NCBI GenBank assembly: GCA_000435635.1
Contig: FR882154.1
Coordinates: 44,713 to 91,187 of the forward strand
Length of the DNA stretch: 46,475 bases
Source of the DNA: Prevotella sp. CAG:1320
GTDB lineage: Bacteria > Bacteroidota > Bacteroidia > Bacteroidales > Bacteroidaceae
Reading direction: 5' to 3'
The position numbers were made by a program, and so were the translations under genes. Below the pieces are notes generated by a model, which saw only the letters and a list, made by a program, of their open reading frames with translations, had not been told where the DNA came from and did no database searches. Shown here piece by piece: positions 15,366-24,028 of the stretch (positions are counted from its first letter, which is position 1; each line of letters starts with the position of its first letter).

Positions 15366-16310
15366 ATGGAACTCAAGAACCATCACCACAAAATCAGTCG
15401 CCGCAGCGCGCTGAAACGAATGGGAACCACTGTTGCCGGTGGTGTCATCGCCGCTTCCGGCTTATCGGGGCTGGCATCGTGCGACAGCCGTGAAAACAAG
15501 CGGATTATCTTTTATTTCACCGGAACAGGAAACAGCCTGTACATTGCCCGTCAGCTTGCCGGCAAGAGCGGCGAAGCGCTCAGCATCCCGCAGATGATAA
15601 AACAGGGGAAGTATGACTTCGAGGCAGACGAGATAGGCATAGTCTATCCCATATACGGCCACATGCCGCCCAACATGGTGAGGGAGTTTATCAAAAAAGC
15701 GAGGCTGAAAGCCAAATATAAATTCGCGGTCTTGACATATGGGGCGAGGAAATGTAACGCAGTGGAAATATGGGACGGCATATCCCGCAAGGCCGGCAAC
15801 GCTTTCGACTATATCGGAACAATCGTCATGGTAGACAACTGGCTGCCTAATTTTGACATGAACGAACAAATCAAGATAGACAAACATATACCGGAAAACT
15901 TGCGGAAGATAACGGCAGACATCAACGCACAGCGGCATTGGCACGAACCGGTGACGGAAGAAGAGCGCCAAACTCATCAAGGATTCTTGCGGATCAGCGG
16001 TCTCGACCCAGAAGTGGGTTTCCTGATGAAAAGCGAAAAATACTTTACCGTGACCGATGCCTGCGTTGGTTGCGGCATTTGCGCGGAAGTTTGCCCGCGC
16101 GGCAACTACGAACTGACATCCGCGGGTGTAAGAACGTTCGGCGACTGTGAGTTCTGTTTCGCCTGCATACAGAATTGCCCGCAACATGCCATCCAATTCC
16201 GCAAGCAGGAAGACGGCACCTTTCCCGACGGAACAGAAAAGAATCCCAACGCCCGCTACCGCAACGAGCACGTCTCACTGTGGAGCATCAAGGAAGCAAA
16301 CAAGCAATAA
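15366..16310 (+). CDS. Tat-exported EFR1-type flavodoxin/4Fe-4S ferredoxin fusion
   Basis: In this 314-residue protein a twin-arginine signal (Ser11-Arg12-Arg13, then a hydrophobic stretch) ends in a lipobox-like LASC (Cys39), so export as a folded lipoprotein is likely. A flavodoxin-like domain follows, with the FMN phosphate loop FTGTGNS at residues 51-57 and 'GIVYPIYGHMPPNMVREF'. The C-terminal part carries two 4Fe-4S motifs, CVGCGICAEVCPRG and CEFCFACIQNCPQ. EFR1 proteins are flavin/Fe-S electron carriers, normally cytoplasmic, so the Tat signal is unusual. The gene precedes an exported aldo/keto reductase by 21 bases, suggesting a periplasmic redox pair. The electron donor and acceptor are unknown. 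Confidence 0.88.
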   Translation: MELKNHHHKISRRSALKRMGTTVAGGVIAASGLSGLASCDSRENKRIIFYFTGTGNSLYIARQLAGKSGEALSIPQMIKQGKYDFEADEIGIVYPIYGHMPPNMVREFIKKARLKAKYKFAVLTYGARKCNAVEIWDGISRKAGNAFDYIGTIVMVDNWLPNFDMNEQIKIDKHIPENLRKITADINAQRHWHEPVTEEERQTHQGFLRISGLDPEVGFLMKSEKYFTVTDACVGCGICAEVCPRGNYELTSAGVRTFGDCEFCFACIQNCPQHAIQFRKQEDGTFPDGTEKNPNARYRNEHVSLWSIKEANKQ

Positions 16311-16331
16311 CAAACCAACTATATCGAAAAC

Positions 16332-17279
16332 ATGAAATCATTGAAAAAAATTCTTCTAGTCGCCTTGGCAATCTGTGGCGGTGCGTGCGCTATCCACGCG
16401 CAAGAGAAAACCACCGCGGCAGGCGTGCCCGTAGTCAAGTTGAACAACGGCGTAGAGATGCCCCGTTTTGGCATTGGCACTTACCTCCAGCCCAGTGATA
16501 AAATATGCGAACAGTCATGCCTTACCGCCTTGAAAGCCGGATACAGGCACATCGACACCGCCCACGCCTACTACGATGAAGCCGGAGTGGGGCGTGCCGT
16601 CAGGGAAAGTGGCATACCGCGCGAGGAAATCTGGGTAACCAGCAAGCTGTGGCCCACGGAATACGGCGAAGGAAAGACACTAAAAGCCATTGACGAAATG
16701 CTGGAACGAATGGGGTTGGAATACATCGACCTGCTCTATGTCCACCAGCCCGTGGGAGATTTCGTGGGAGCTTGGAAAGACATGGAAAAGGCGGTGAAAA
16801 TGGGGAAGGTGCGCACCCTTGGCATCAGCAACTTCGATTACAACGACGAGATGTGGAACACCATCATGGACAGTGCCACCATTAAGCTCGCAGTGCTACA
16901 GATAGAATGCCATCCCTACGCCCAAAGGTTGGAAATGCGCGAGAAAGCCGCCAAGGCAGACATACAAGTGGAATGCTGGTTTCCGTTAGGAGGTGCGATG
17001 AGCGACGGTGCCCTGTTCAAAGACCCCGTAATAAAAAAGATAGCCGAAGCCCACGGCAAGACCCCGGCACAAGTCATCCTGCGCTGGCATATCCAGGAGG
17101 GATTCTCTGTTATTCCCGGTGCCTCCAACCCCGATTACATCAAAGAAAACATCCAAATATTCGACTTTGCCCTAACAGACGAAGAAATGCGACTGATGCG
17201 CTCACTTAACAAGGAGAAACGCTTCTTTAACGCCACGCTGGAGGAAGTGGAGAAAATGATCTGGAGCACGAAGCTGTAG
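16332..17279 (+). CDS. Exported aldo/keto reductase
   Basis: The 315-residue protein has a signal peptide (residues 1-23, ending CAIHAQ) and a complete AKR TIM barrel. The catalytic tetrad is visible as Asp75 and Tyr80 (HIDTAHAYYDE), Lys105 (TSKLW) and His138 (YVHQP). The cofactor region near the C-terminus reads 'FSVIPGASNPDYIKENIQIFDFALT', where the usual K-S-x2-R phosphate grip is replaced by GASNPDYI. AKRs reduce aldehydes or ketones with NAD(P)H, which is not normally available in the periplasm. It probably shares a transcript with the Tat-exported ferredoxin/flavodoxin upstream, which might supply electrons in place of NADPH. The substrate is unknown. Confidence 0.88.
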   Translation: MKSLKKILLVALAICGGACAIHAQEKTTAAGVPVVKLNNGVEMPRFGIGTYLQPSDKICEQSCLTALKAGYRHIDTAHAYYDEAGVGRAVRESGIPREEIWVTSKLWPTEYGEGKTLKAIDEMLERMGLEYIDLLYVHQPVGDFVGAWKDMEKAVKMGKVRTLGISNFDYNDEMWNTIMDSATIKLAVLQIECHPYAQRLEMREKAAKADIQVECWFPLGGAMSDGALFKDPVIKKIAEAHGKTPAQVILRWHIQEGFSVIPGASNPDYIKENIQIFDFALTDEEMRLMRSLNKEKRFFNATLEEVEKMIWSTKL

Positions 17280-17405
17280 ACCAACGGCACTTGATAAGTG
17301 CGCTCACAGGCACGCAGCCATGACTTTCCGGCTGGCCATGCCTTCTCCCGTGCAACGGGTGGTAATGGGGCTGTATTCTTGCACGGTATTTGTCAGTGAA
17401 GTTTC

Positions 17406-18221
17406 CTATCCCCTGTAAGCAGACGGGCTTACGCCCAAATTCTTTTGCACGTAACGGCTGAAATAGGCAGGCGACGAGAAACCGAACATGTCGGAAATCC
17501 GGACAAAAGTAAGTGACTTGTCCCGGAGCAAGCGGGAGATGTCGAGGACAGTATAGCGGTTAATCCAATAATTGGCCGCATAACCGCTGGTCTTCCGGGA
17601 AACTTCAGACAAATACTTAGGGGTGATGCACAACTTGTCAGCATACCAATTCACCTCCCGGTGCTCGCGATATGTCCCATTCTCCAGCATATTGAGGAAA
17701 CGACTCATGATAGTCGCGCTCTGCAAGGGGATGTTGTCTACCCCATAAAGGTGGGAATGGAAATCAAAGAAATCTATGATCAGCATTTGAATGGAGGCAA
17801 TCAGCAAGTCTTTGCGGAAATGGTGGCCGGCCTGTGCCAGCCGCGCTTCCACCATTTCAAAATCCTCGCGGCATTGATTCTGCTGTGTGGCATCTAGTTT
17901 CATGATGGGATTGAGGAACAAAGCCAACTGCCCCTTCATGCCATAGTTGCTGAGTGGCGTGGAGAGGACGATGAACTCTGAGGTAACGTATATCACCTTT
18001 ACCCGAAAGTCTTCCGCAGGGCGGACACGCTCAATCAGCTTCCCCTTACGCACAATCATCAAGTCGCCTGCCTGCAGCTCGCGTTCCTCGCCATTATATT
18101 TCAGTCTGCAACTGCCTTCCAGGCAAAAGGCGTGGGCCAGGTAATTGTTGTATGCGTCCGTGCCCAGCCCGTCCAGTGAATTCTCTATGATGATATTTTC
18201 CATATTTTCCATTACAGCCAT
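17406..18221 (-). CDS. AraC family transcriptional regulator
   Basis: The 271-residue protein has an N-terminal cupin-like sensor (about 20-130, including 'CRLKYNGEERELQAGDLMIVRKGKL'). The C-terminal double helix-turn-helix begins around residue 170. The second helix-turn-helix reads 'VRISDMFGFSSPAYFSRYVQKNLGVSPSAYR', the standard AraC signature. It is convergent with the aldo/keto reductase gene and likely regulates that redox pair, as such pairings are common, but nothing in the sequence proves it. Several in-frame ATGs near the start (18221, 18212, 18203) leave the exact N-terminus uncertain by a few residues. Confidence 0.92.
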   Translation of the reverse strand: MAVMENMENIIIENSLDGLGTDAYNNYLAHAFCLEGSCRLKYNGEERELQAGDLMIVRKGKLIERVRPAEDFRVKVIYVTSEFIVLSTPLSNYGMKGQLALFLNPIMKLDATQQNQCREDFEMVEARLAQAGHHFRKDLLIASIQMLIIDFFDFHSHLYGVDNIPLQSATIMSRFLNMLENGTYREHREVNWYADKLCITPKYLSEVSRKTSGYAANYWINRYTVLDISRLLRDKSLTFVRISDMFGFSSPAYFSRYVQKNLGVSPSAYRG

Positions 18222-18275
18222 ATCCCGGTGTCTTCCTCGTCGCGAATTTGCCGCGCTGAAAACTTTTCCCGTCCA

Positions 18276-20867
18276 CTATTTCAAGATATTGGCAATGGTC
18301 GCTATCATGGTAGCTATGCTGGCAAAGCCTGTGCCTATACTGATAATCTCGGCGGGACTCATGCGAGTGGCCGACTTGGTGGGCACCACTATCTCGCATC
18401 CAGGCTGTATCTTGCCACCTTTCGCCACTTGGGCTACCTCGCCATTCATATAGATGATATAGGCGCGGCTCTTCTTGGCATCGCCGGCGAAACCGCCTGC
18501 CTGGTCTATATAATACTTGGCTTTCTTGCCTTTCTTGTAAGCCACGGTGTTAGGATACATCACGGCGCCATTTACCTTCACCGTACCATTGTATTGCGGT
18601 ATCACCAACCTGTCGCCTTCCCTAAGCACCATGTCCGCGTCACTACCAGGTTTTTCCAATGCCGCCTCCAAGTCTATACCCACAGGGAAGAACTCGGGCA
18701 CCTTGAATTTCTCTAGTTCAGCTTCCTTATTCTGCTCTGCCATCTGCGATACCGCCGTGGTGTTATTGCTTTTGACGGCCATTTCCATCAAGTTTCGCTG
18801 TTCCTGCTGTTTTACGATGCGGTAGGCAGCCTCCATGCGCTCTTTCTCTACTTCGTTGGGCTTGCGCAAAAGTTTCGCCCCTTTGATATAGGCATGTGGA
18901 GTAGGTCCGCCAGAAGCCTTCAGCAGGTCAGAGAGACGAGAACCTCGCTTGGTAAGCGGATAGGTACCGGCGAACATCACCTCACCCGCTATTTCCACGT
19001 TCTGCAACTCATTATAGCCAGGGCTTTTCCTGACATACACCTCATCGAAGGGCATCAACACGAAACCTGGCTTGCCGTCTATCACGAAGCCATCCTTGAG
19101 CTTCAGTGAATAATATTCTCCAATGACACTGTCTACCTCAGTGGCATAAGGGTTACCTACCCTGCGGGAAATATCCACCTTCATCACGGAGGCCTTCTCG
19201 GTCAGTCCACCCGCTTGCAGGATAAAGTCCTCCATGGTCTCGTTGTCCGCGTATTTGTACACGCCAGGATGCATCACCTCGCCCCTTATGGTGATAGTGC
19301 GCTCCACGGCCATCTCCTGCTTGGTGGGAATGAAGAGCACGTCATTCTCCCGCAGGGGGATATCGGGCGAAGTCCCGTCGAGGATGCCCTCCACGTCCAC
19401 GCTCAACACCTCCAGGGTGCGGTCTGGTTTCATGCGGTGCATCACGGCACGGGCGGTGAAAGCCTCCTCGGTGAGTCCGTCCGCATACTCAATCAGGGAA
19501 CGCACGCTGTTTATCTGGTTTCCCATCTGGTAGAGACCAGGGCGAAATACGGCACCCTTCACCTCCACGGTGTTCTCATAGCGGGGCAAGATGGAGTCCA
19601 CGCTCACGGAGTCTCCATCGGCTACACGGAAAGACGCGAAATCAAACTCGTCCACGTTAAACACGGCATATTCCCTGCCTGTCTTGCGGATGACGCGCAC
19701 CGACTTGGTATAAGCGTCGCTGGCGAAACCGCCACTGTATTTCAACAACGAGGCAAGGCTCTCGTCCTTGCGCATCTCGTATATCATGGGGCGCTTCACC
19801 TTTCCGTCCACCTTCACCAAACAGTCGTATGGCCCAACCACTATCACGTCGTTGGCACCCAACCGCACATTGCCTGTGAGCTTTCCGTTCAGGATATAGT
19901 CATAGATGTCCACCCGACTCACCAGTTTGCTGTCGCGATACACCTTAATATCACGCAACGTACCAAGATCATTGGTTCCACCTGCCATGTAGAGGGCATG
20001 GAAAACGGTGGCGAAAGCCGAGAGCGTATAGGTGCCTGGCGTTTTCACCTCGCCCATCACGTTGACGGAGATGGTCTTAGTTTGCCCCACGGTGAGCCTC
20101 ACTTGGCTACTGCTATAGCGCCTTCCCAGCGTGTTGCGCAGCCGCCTGTTGGCCTGTTCCACCGTAAGGCCACCCACGGAGACGGGGCCGAAACCCTCTA
20201 TGGTTATCTCTCCCTCGGGACTTACGGTCTTTTCAAATGAGTCTTGTGACGCACCATAGACATCCACTATCACGGCATCCCCTGGTCCCAGACGATAATC
20301 CTGCGGGGTGGCGATATTCATGTTTGGCTCGAAAGAAAGCTCTTCGTTATTGAAAATATCCCTGCCAAACACCTTGTTCTTCCGTTCCTTCTTTTCCTTC
20401 AGCAACATCTTGAGCATGAGCATGGAGTCGGGCACGAAAGCTTGCAACTCATTTTGATAGGCCAGGAATTCAGGGCTGTCTTCATCATAAACCCGGCTCC
20501 TGCCCTCCAAGTCTTTCATGCGATAGCTGGTCAGGTTGCCCTCTTCTTTCAGTTCCTTGCGTGTTTTCGTGTCGGTCGCCCCTACCTTCTCGTTGGTGCG
20601 CAGGCGGGAGTCCTTCGCCTTCACTTTTCCGCCAGGATTTCCCAAGGCATCCAGTCCTCCACTCTCATACTCCCTCCGCAACCGTTGCATCCGTGTCACG
20701 CTCACGCCCCGTTGCATCAGCTTGGTCACGATCTGCGAGTTGCTGGTGCCGGCGGCTTTTTCATTGACCACGAAGCTCATGATGTCCTCGTCACTCATGG
20801 TGGACTGGGCCACCACGTGACAGAAGCAGAAAAAGGCGCAAAGAGTAAGTATGAAGGCTCTTTTCAT
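18276..20867 (-). CDS. SLBB-domain polysaccharide export protein (Wza-like, large form)
   Basis: This is an 863-residue envelope protein. It has a signal peptide (residues 1-20, ending CHVVAQ). A N-terminal region of repeats and coiled coil follows, then a Poly_export domain ('DYRLGPGDAVIVDVYGASQDSFEKTVSPEGEI', roughly 190-270). Several SLBB domains come next, each marked by 'G-V-x-P-G-x-Y' and 'L-A-GG-x2-A', for example VMGEVKTPGTYTLSAF, IRGEVMHPGVYKYADN and IAGEVMFAGTYPLTKRG. A C-terminal hydrophobic helix (ISIGTGFASIATMIATIANIL) would anchor it in the membrane. It would form the outer-membrane/periplasmic channel for capsule or exopolysaccharide export. It lies only 11 bases after glutamine synthetase on the same strand, so the two may be co-transcribed. 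No Wzc-type kinase is adjacent. Confidence 0.93.
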   Translation of the reverse strand: MKRAFILTLCAFFCFCHVVAQSTMSDEDIMSFVVNEKAAGTSNSQIVTKLMQRGVSVTRMQRLRREYESGGLDALGNPGGKVKAKDSRLRTNEKVGATDTKTRKELKEEGNLTSYRMKDLEGRSRVYDEDSPEFLAYQNELQAFVPDSMLMLKMLLKEKKERKNKVFGRDIFNNEELSFEPNMNIATPQDYRLGPGDAVIVDVYGASQDSFEKTVSPEGEITIEGFGPVSVGGLTVEQANRRLRNTLGRRYSSSQVRLTVGQTKTISVNVMGEVKTPGTYTLSAFATVFHALYMAGGTNDLGTLRDIKVYRDSKLVSRVDIYDYILNGKLTGNVRLGANDVIVVGPYDCLVKVDGKVKRPMIYEMRKDESLASLLKYSGGFASDAYTKSVRVIRKTGREYAVFNVDEFDFASFRVADGDSVSVDSILPRYENTVEVKGAVFRPGLYQMGNQINSVRSLIEYADGLTEEAFTARAVMHRMKPDRTLEVLSVDVEGILDGTSPDIPLRENDVLFIPTKQEMAVERTITIRGEVMHPGVYKYADNETMEDFILQAGGLTEKASVMKVDISRRVGNPYATEVDSVIGEYYSLKLKDGFVIDGKPGFVLMPFDEVYVRKSPGYNELQNVEIAGEVMFAGTYPLTKRGSRLSDLLKASGGPTPHAYIKGAKLLRKPNEVEKERMEAAYRIVKQQEQRNLMEMAVKSNNTTAVSQMAEQNKEAELEKFKVPEFFPVGIDLEAALEKPGSDADMVLREGDRLVIPQYNGTVKVNGAVMYPNTVAYKKGKKAKYYIDQAGGFAGDAKKSRAYIIYMNGEVAQVAKGGKIQPGCEIVVPTKSATRMSPAEIISIGTGFASIATMIATIANILK

Positions 20868-20878
20868 GTCATATCCCG

Positions 20879-23068
20879 TTAGATGATGAAAAGCAGCTCC
20901 CTATACTTGGGCAACGTCCACAACTCATCAGATACCGTCAGCTCCAATCTGTCTATCTCATAACGTATCTCCTCCATCTTGGGAGCCACGGTGTCATGAT
21001 AGGCGATGGCCCTCTGGTGCTCATCCTCTATCTTGTTGGCCACCTTGCGGGCATTCACCAACTCCTCTACGCCCACCTCTATCTTATGGGTGCGCTCGGC
21101 GATGTCGCGGATAATCTTGATGTTGCGCTCGCAGAGTTTTTGCGCTTCCTTCTCCCCGAAAATATCTATCATGTTCTCCACGTTCTTAGCCAACTGGCTC
21201 TGGTAGTGGGTGGCCACGGGGATGATATGGTTCATGGAGAGGTCTCCCATCACACGGGCCTCAATCTGTATTTTCTTGGTGTAGTTCTCCCATTTCACCT
21301 CGTTGCGTGCGTCTATCTCCACCTTGCTCAACACACCCATGTCGGTGAACATCTTGATGCTGCTCTCGTCTTGGTAACGCTCCAACACCTTGGGACAGGA
21401 AGTCTCGCAATCCAATCCCCTGCGCTTGGCCTCTTCCTTCCACTCTTCGCTATAGCCGTTGCCGTCGAAACGGATGGGCTTGCAGGTCTTGATATCCTTG
21501 CGTATCACCTTCAAGATAGCCTCGTTCTGCTCCATGCCGTCAGCGATGAGGGCATCTACGCGGTTCTTGAAGTTTGTCAAGGCCTCGGCCATGGCCGTGT
21601 TGATGACTATCATGGAAGCGGCGCAGTTGGCCGACGAACCCACGGCACGATACTCAAACCTGTTGCCCGTGAAAGCGAAGGGGCTGGTGCGGTTACGGTC
21701 GGTGTTATCTATCAACAGCTCCGGAATCTCGGGGATGTCCATCTTCAGTCCCTGCTTGCCTTGCAAGTTGAACACGTCCTCCTTGTCCGTGTCCTCTATA
21801 ATGTCTAGCAACTCTGAAAGCTGTTTGCCCAGGAAGCTGGAAATAATGGCAGGAGGTGCCTCGTTGGCACCCAGTCGGTGGGTATTGGTGGCGTTCATAA
21901 TGCTAGCCTTCAGCAGTCCGTTGTGCTTGTAGACGGCCATCAACGTCTCCACGATAAACACCACGAAGCGCAGGTTGTCCACCGAGTTCTTGCCAGGACT
22001 GTGAAGCAACACGCCCGTGTCCGTGGCCAAGCTCCAATTACAGTGCTTGCCGCTGCCGTTGATGCCTCCGAAAGGCTTCTCGTGGAGCAGGCAACGGAAG
22101 CCATGGTGGCGGGCCACTTTCTGCATCAGGGACATGAGGAGCATATTGTGGTCAACGGCCAGGTTGGTCTCCTCGAAGATGGGAGCCAACTCAAACTGGT
22201 TGGGTGCCACCTCGTTGTGGCGGGTCTTGCACGGGATGCCCAACTCCAGTGCCTGGTTCTCCAGGTCTTTCATGAAAGCCTGCACACGCTCTGGCACGAT
22301 GCCGAAATAGTGGTCTTCCATCTGCTGGTTCTTGGCGGAGTCATGCCCCATCAAGGTGCGTCCCGTCAACATCAGGTCGGGACGTGCCATATAAAGGCTC
22401 TCGTCTACCAGGAAGTATTCCTGCTCCCACCCCAAGTTGGAAATCACCTTTTTCACCTCGGGGTAAAAATAATGACATACTTTGGTGGCGGCCACGTTCA
22501 CGGCATGGAGCGAGCGCAACAATGGCGCTTTGTAGTCGAGCGCCTCGCCCGTATAAGAAATGAAGATAGTGGGGATACAGAGCGTGTCGTCCATGATAAA
22601 CACAGGTGAGGTGGGATCCCACGCACTATATCCGCGGGCCTCGAAAGTGTTGCGGATTCCTCCTGAGGGGAAAGAAGACGCGTCGGGTTCCTGCTGCACG
22701 AGCAACTTGCCCGAGAATTCCTCTATCATGCCGCCCTTGCCGTCATGCTCTATAAAAGCGTCATGCTTTTCGGCGGTACCCTCCGTCAACGGCTGGAACC
22801 AGTGGGTATAGTGGGTGACCCCATTCTCATCGGCCCACTGCTTCATGCCCTTGGCCACAGCATCGGCGATGCTACGATCCAGGCGGGCGCCATTTTCTAT
22901 CACGTCCATCATCTTCTCGTACACGTCAGCGGGAAGATACTTATACATTTTCTGCTTGTTGAACACGTTCTTGCCAAACAGCTCCGAAGGTCGCTCCTTT
23001 GGTGTGTTCATTACTTGCGGCTTCTTGTGGGAAGCCTCGGCCACAGCTTCAAATCTCAGGTTGGTCAT
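20879..23068 (-). CDS. glnN: Glutamine synthetase type III
   Basis: The 729-residue enzyme makes glutamine from glutamate, ammonia and ATP. Its length and the N-terminal 'RPSELFGKNVFNKQKMYKYLP' are hallmarks of GSIII (GlnN), the dominant form in Bacteroidales. The catalytic core contains 'GGINGSGKHCNWSLATDTGVLL', the GSIII version of the ammonium/ATP-binding region, and 'APNQFELAPIFEETNLAVDHN' with the metal-binding glutamates. A C-terminal helical domain follows. A -7 element (TAATTTTG on the minus strand, 23101-23108) lies 32 bases before the start. The SLBB export gene follows within 11 bases. Confidence 0.97.
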   Translation of the reverse strand: MTNLRFEAVAEASHKKPQVMNTPKERPSELFGKNVFNKQKMYKYLPADVYEKMMDVIENGARLDRSIADAVAKGMKQWADENGVTHYTHWFQPLTEGTAEKHDAFIEHDGKGGMIEEFSGKLLVQQEPDASSFPSGGIRNTFEARGYSAWDPTSPVFIMDDTLCIPTIFISYTGEALDYKAPLLRSLHAVNVAATKVCHYFYPEVKKVISNLGWEQEYFLVDESLYMARPDLMLTGRTLMGHDSAKNQQMEDHYFGIVPERVQAFMKDLENQALELGIPCKTRHNEVAPNQFELAPIFEETNLAVDHNMLLMSLMQKVARHHGFRCLLHEKPFGGINGSGKHCNWSLATDTGVLLHSPGKNSVDNLRFVVFIVETLMAVYKHNGLLKASIMNATNTHRLGANEAPPAIISSFLGKQLSELLDIIEDTDKEDVFNLQGKQGLKMDIPEIPELLIDNTDRNRTSPFAFTGNRFEYRAVGSSANCAASMIVINTAMAEALTNFKNRVDALIADGMEQNEAILKVIRKDIKTCKPIRFDGNGYSEEWKEEAKRRGLDCETSCPKVLERYQDESSIKMFTDMGVLSKVEIDARNEVKWENYTKKIQIEARVMGDLSMNHIIPVATHYQSQLAKNVENMIDIFGEKEAQKLCERNIKIIRDIAERTHKIEVGVEELVNARKVANKIEDEHQRAIAYHDTVAPKMEEIRYEIDRLELTVSDELWTLPKYRELLFII

Positions 23069-23100
23069 ACTCTATGGAGTTTAATTTTTCGTTTCGGTTG

Positions 23101-23108
23101 CAAAATTA
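23101..23108 (-). promoter_or_regulatory. -7 promoter element of glnN
   Basis: The minus strand reads TAATTTTG, a match to TAnnTTTG, just upstream of the glnN start at 23068. No clear TTTG -33 box is present at 19-20 bases. Confidence 0.5.
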
Positions 23109-23225
23109 CACAATTTGAACGGAAACGGGAATAGATTACGGGCGGTTTTTCCAATATTTTTCTTTTTTCTCACGAGGAATGCTTATCTTCGCGACGCTTA
23201 ATACTGACAAAACACCTACCTCTAC

Positions 23226-23411
23226 ATGAATGCACAACCTGTCTATCTCGCTTCCAAGCCCCACTATGAGATACTTGACGGCCTGCGTGGCGTGGCGGCC
23301 TTGATGGTCGTCATGGTATGGGGATTCACCCTGCTTCCCCTGCCGCTGAAATGGGACGTGCGCCGCTGGCTCACCGACAGGTTCCTCAAGCGAGTGAAAA
23401 GCCAGCAGTGA
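23226..23411 (+). pseudogene. Acyltransferase family 3 remnant with internal deletion
   Basis: The 61-codon frame starts like an intact OafA/YrhL-type membrane acyltransferase: HYEILDGLRGVAALMVVMV is the usual first helix with the R-G-A-A signature. It then jumps at once to what looks like the far C-terminus of such a protein, 'LPLPLKWDVRRWLTDRFLK'. About 300 residues of membrane helices between the two are missing while the frame stays open. I infer an internal deletion of a gene that once O-acetylated a polysaccharide. A functional micro-protein is possible but unlikely. A -7-like TATCTTCG lies at 23184-23191. Confidence 0.65.
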
Positions 23412-23496
23412 CATCATTCCCTTACATCGCTAAGGGGTTCGGTGTGTTCGTTCGACGAATCTCAGCTTGCGCGCATAACACTGCCATCGCCTAACA

Positions 23497-23600
23497 GTAG
23501 AGACGTGGCGTGCCGCGTCTCGGCAAGCAAGAGGACTAAATAGAATCGCCATTGGAGAAGGCCTTACGGCTAACGGAGACGCGGCACGCCACGTCTCTAC
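23497..23600. repeat. 104-bp element bounded by perfect 25-bp inverted repeats
   Basis: Arms 23497-23521 (GTAGAGACGTGGCGTGCCGC... ) and 23576-23600 are exact reverse complements, 25 of 25 bases, separated by 54 bases. No reading frame of note lies between. The flanks show no clear target duplication. The size and ends suggest a MITE- or REP-like element or a long structured terminator between the acyltransferase remnant and the polysaccharide locus. Confidence 0.85.
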
Positions 23601-23672
23601 ATATTTGGTGATGTCACGTGGCTGATGATGGGCAGAATCGGAAGAAAGAAGAAAAAATATTTCGAATAAACC

Positions 23673-23702
23673 TTTGCGGTTCAATACTTTTTTGTAATTT
23701 TG
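23673..23702 (+). promoter_or_regulatory. Promoter of the polysaccharide locus, with a long leader
   Basis: TTTG (23673-23676) is followed after 18 bases by TAATTTTG (23695-23702), a strong Bacteroidetes promoter. The first gene (NusG-like antiterminator) starts at 24029, leaving an untranslated leader of about 320 nt. In Bacteroides capsule loci such long leaders are the target of UpxY antitermination. I see no other gene in 23601-24028. Confidence 0.7.
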
Positions 23703-24028
23703 CAATCATAAAGCCGTTGCACGCCATAAAACGGGAAACGGCCAGCGTAATTAATTACCTGATTAACAATACATTGTGGTTATGATGATAGAAACGTTGA
23801 CGCACGCGATGCTTCGCTCTTCTCGCCACATAACAACGATGGACCATTGCCGCTGAGTTTCGTCCGGGATGCCTTCGTTAGACCTAAAGAATGTTGTAAA
23901 ACGCCCTAGGGGACACCTTAATTTATGTACACCTGGCGTAATGATTCAAGTTCGGAGAGGTATTTCTTAGCCTTCATGCGATTGCCATGAGGGTAACATA
24001 GAGAACGCCTTCTCGCCACCAAGACCTT

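Noticed and set aside
19215..20240. 341-codon plus-strand frame over the SLBB export gene
   Set aside because: Antisense to a well-supported gene; composition is dominated by His and Val with no recognisable motif or promoter.
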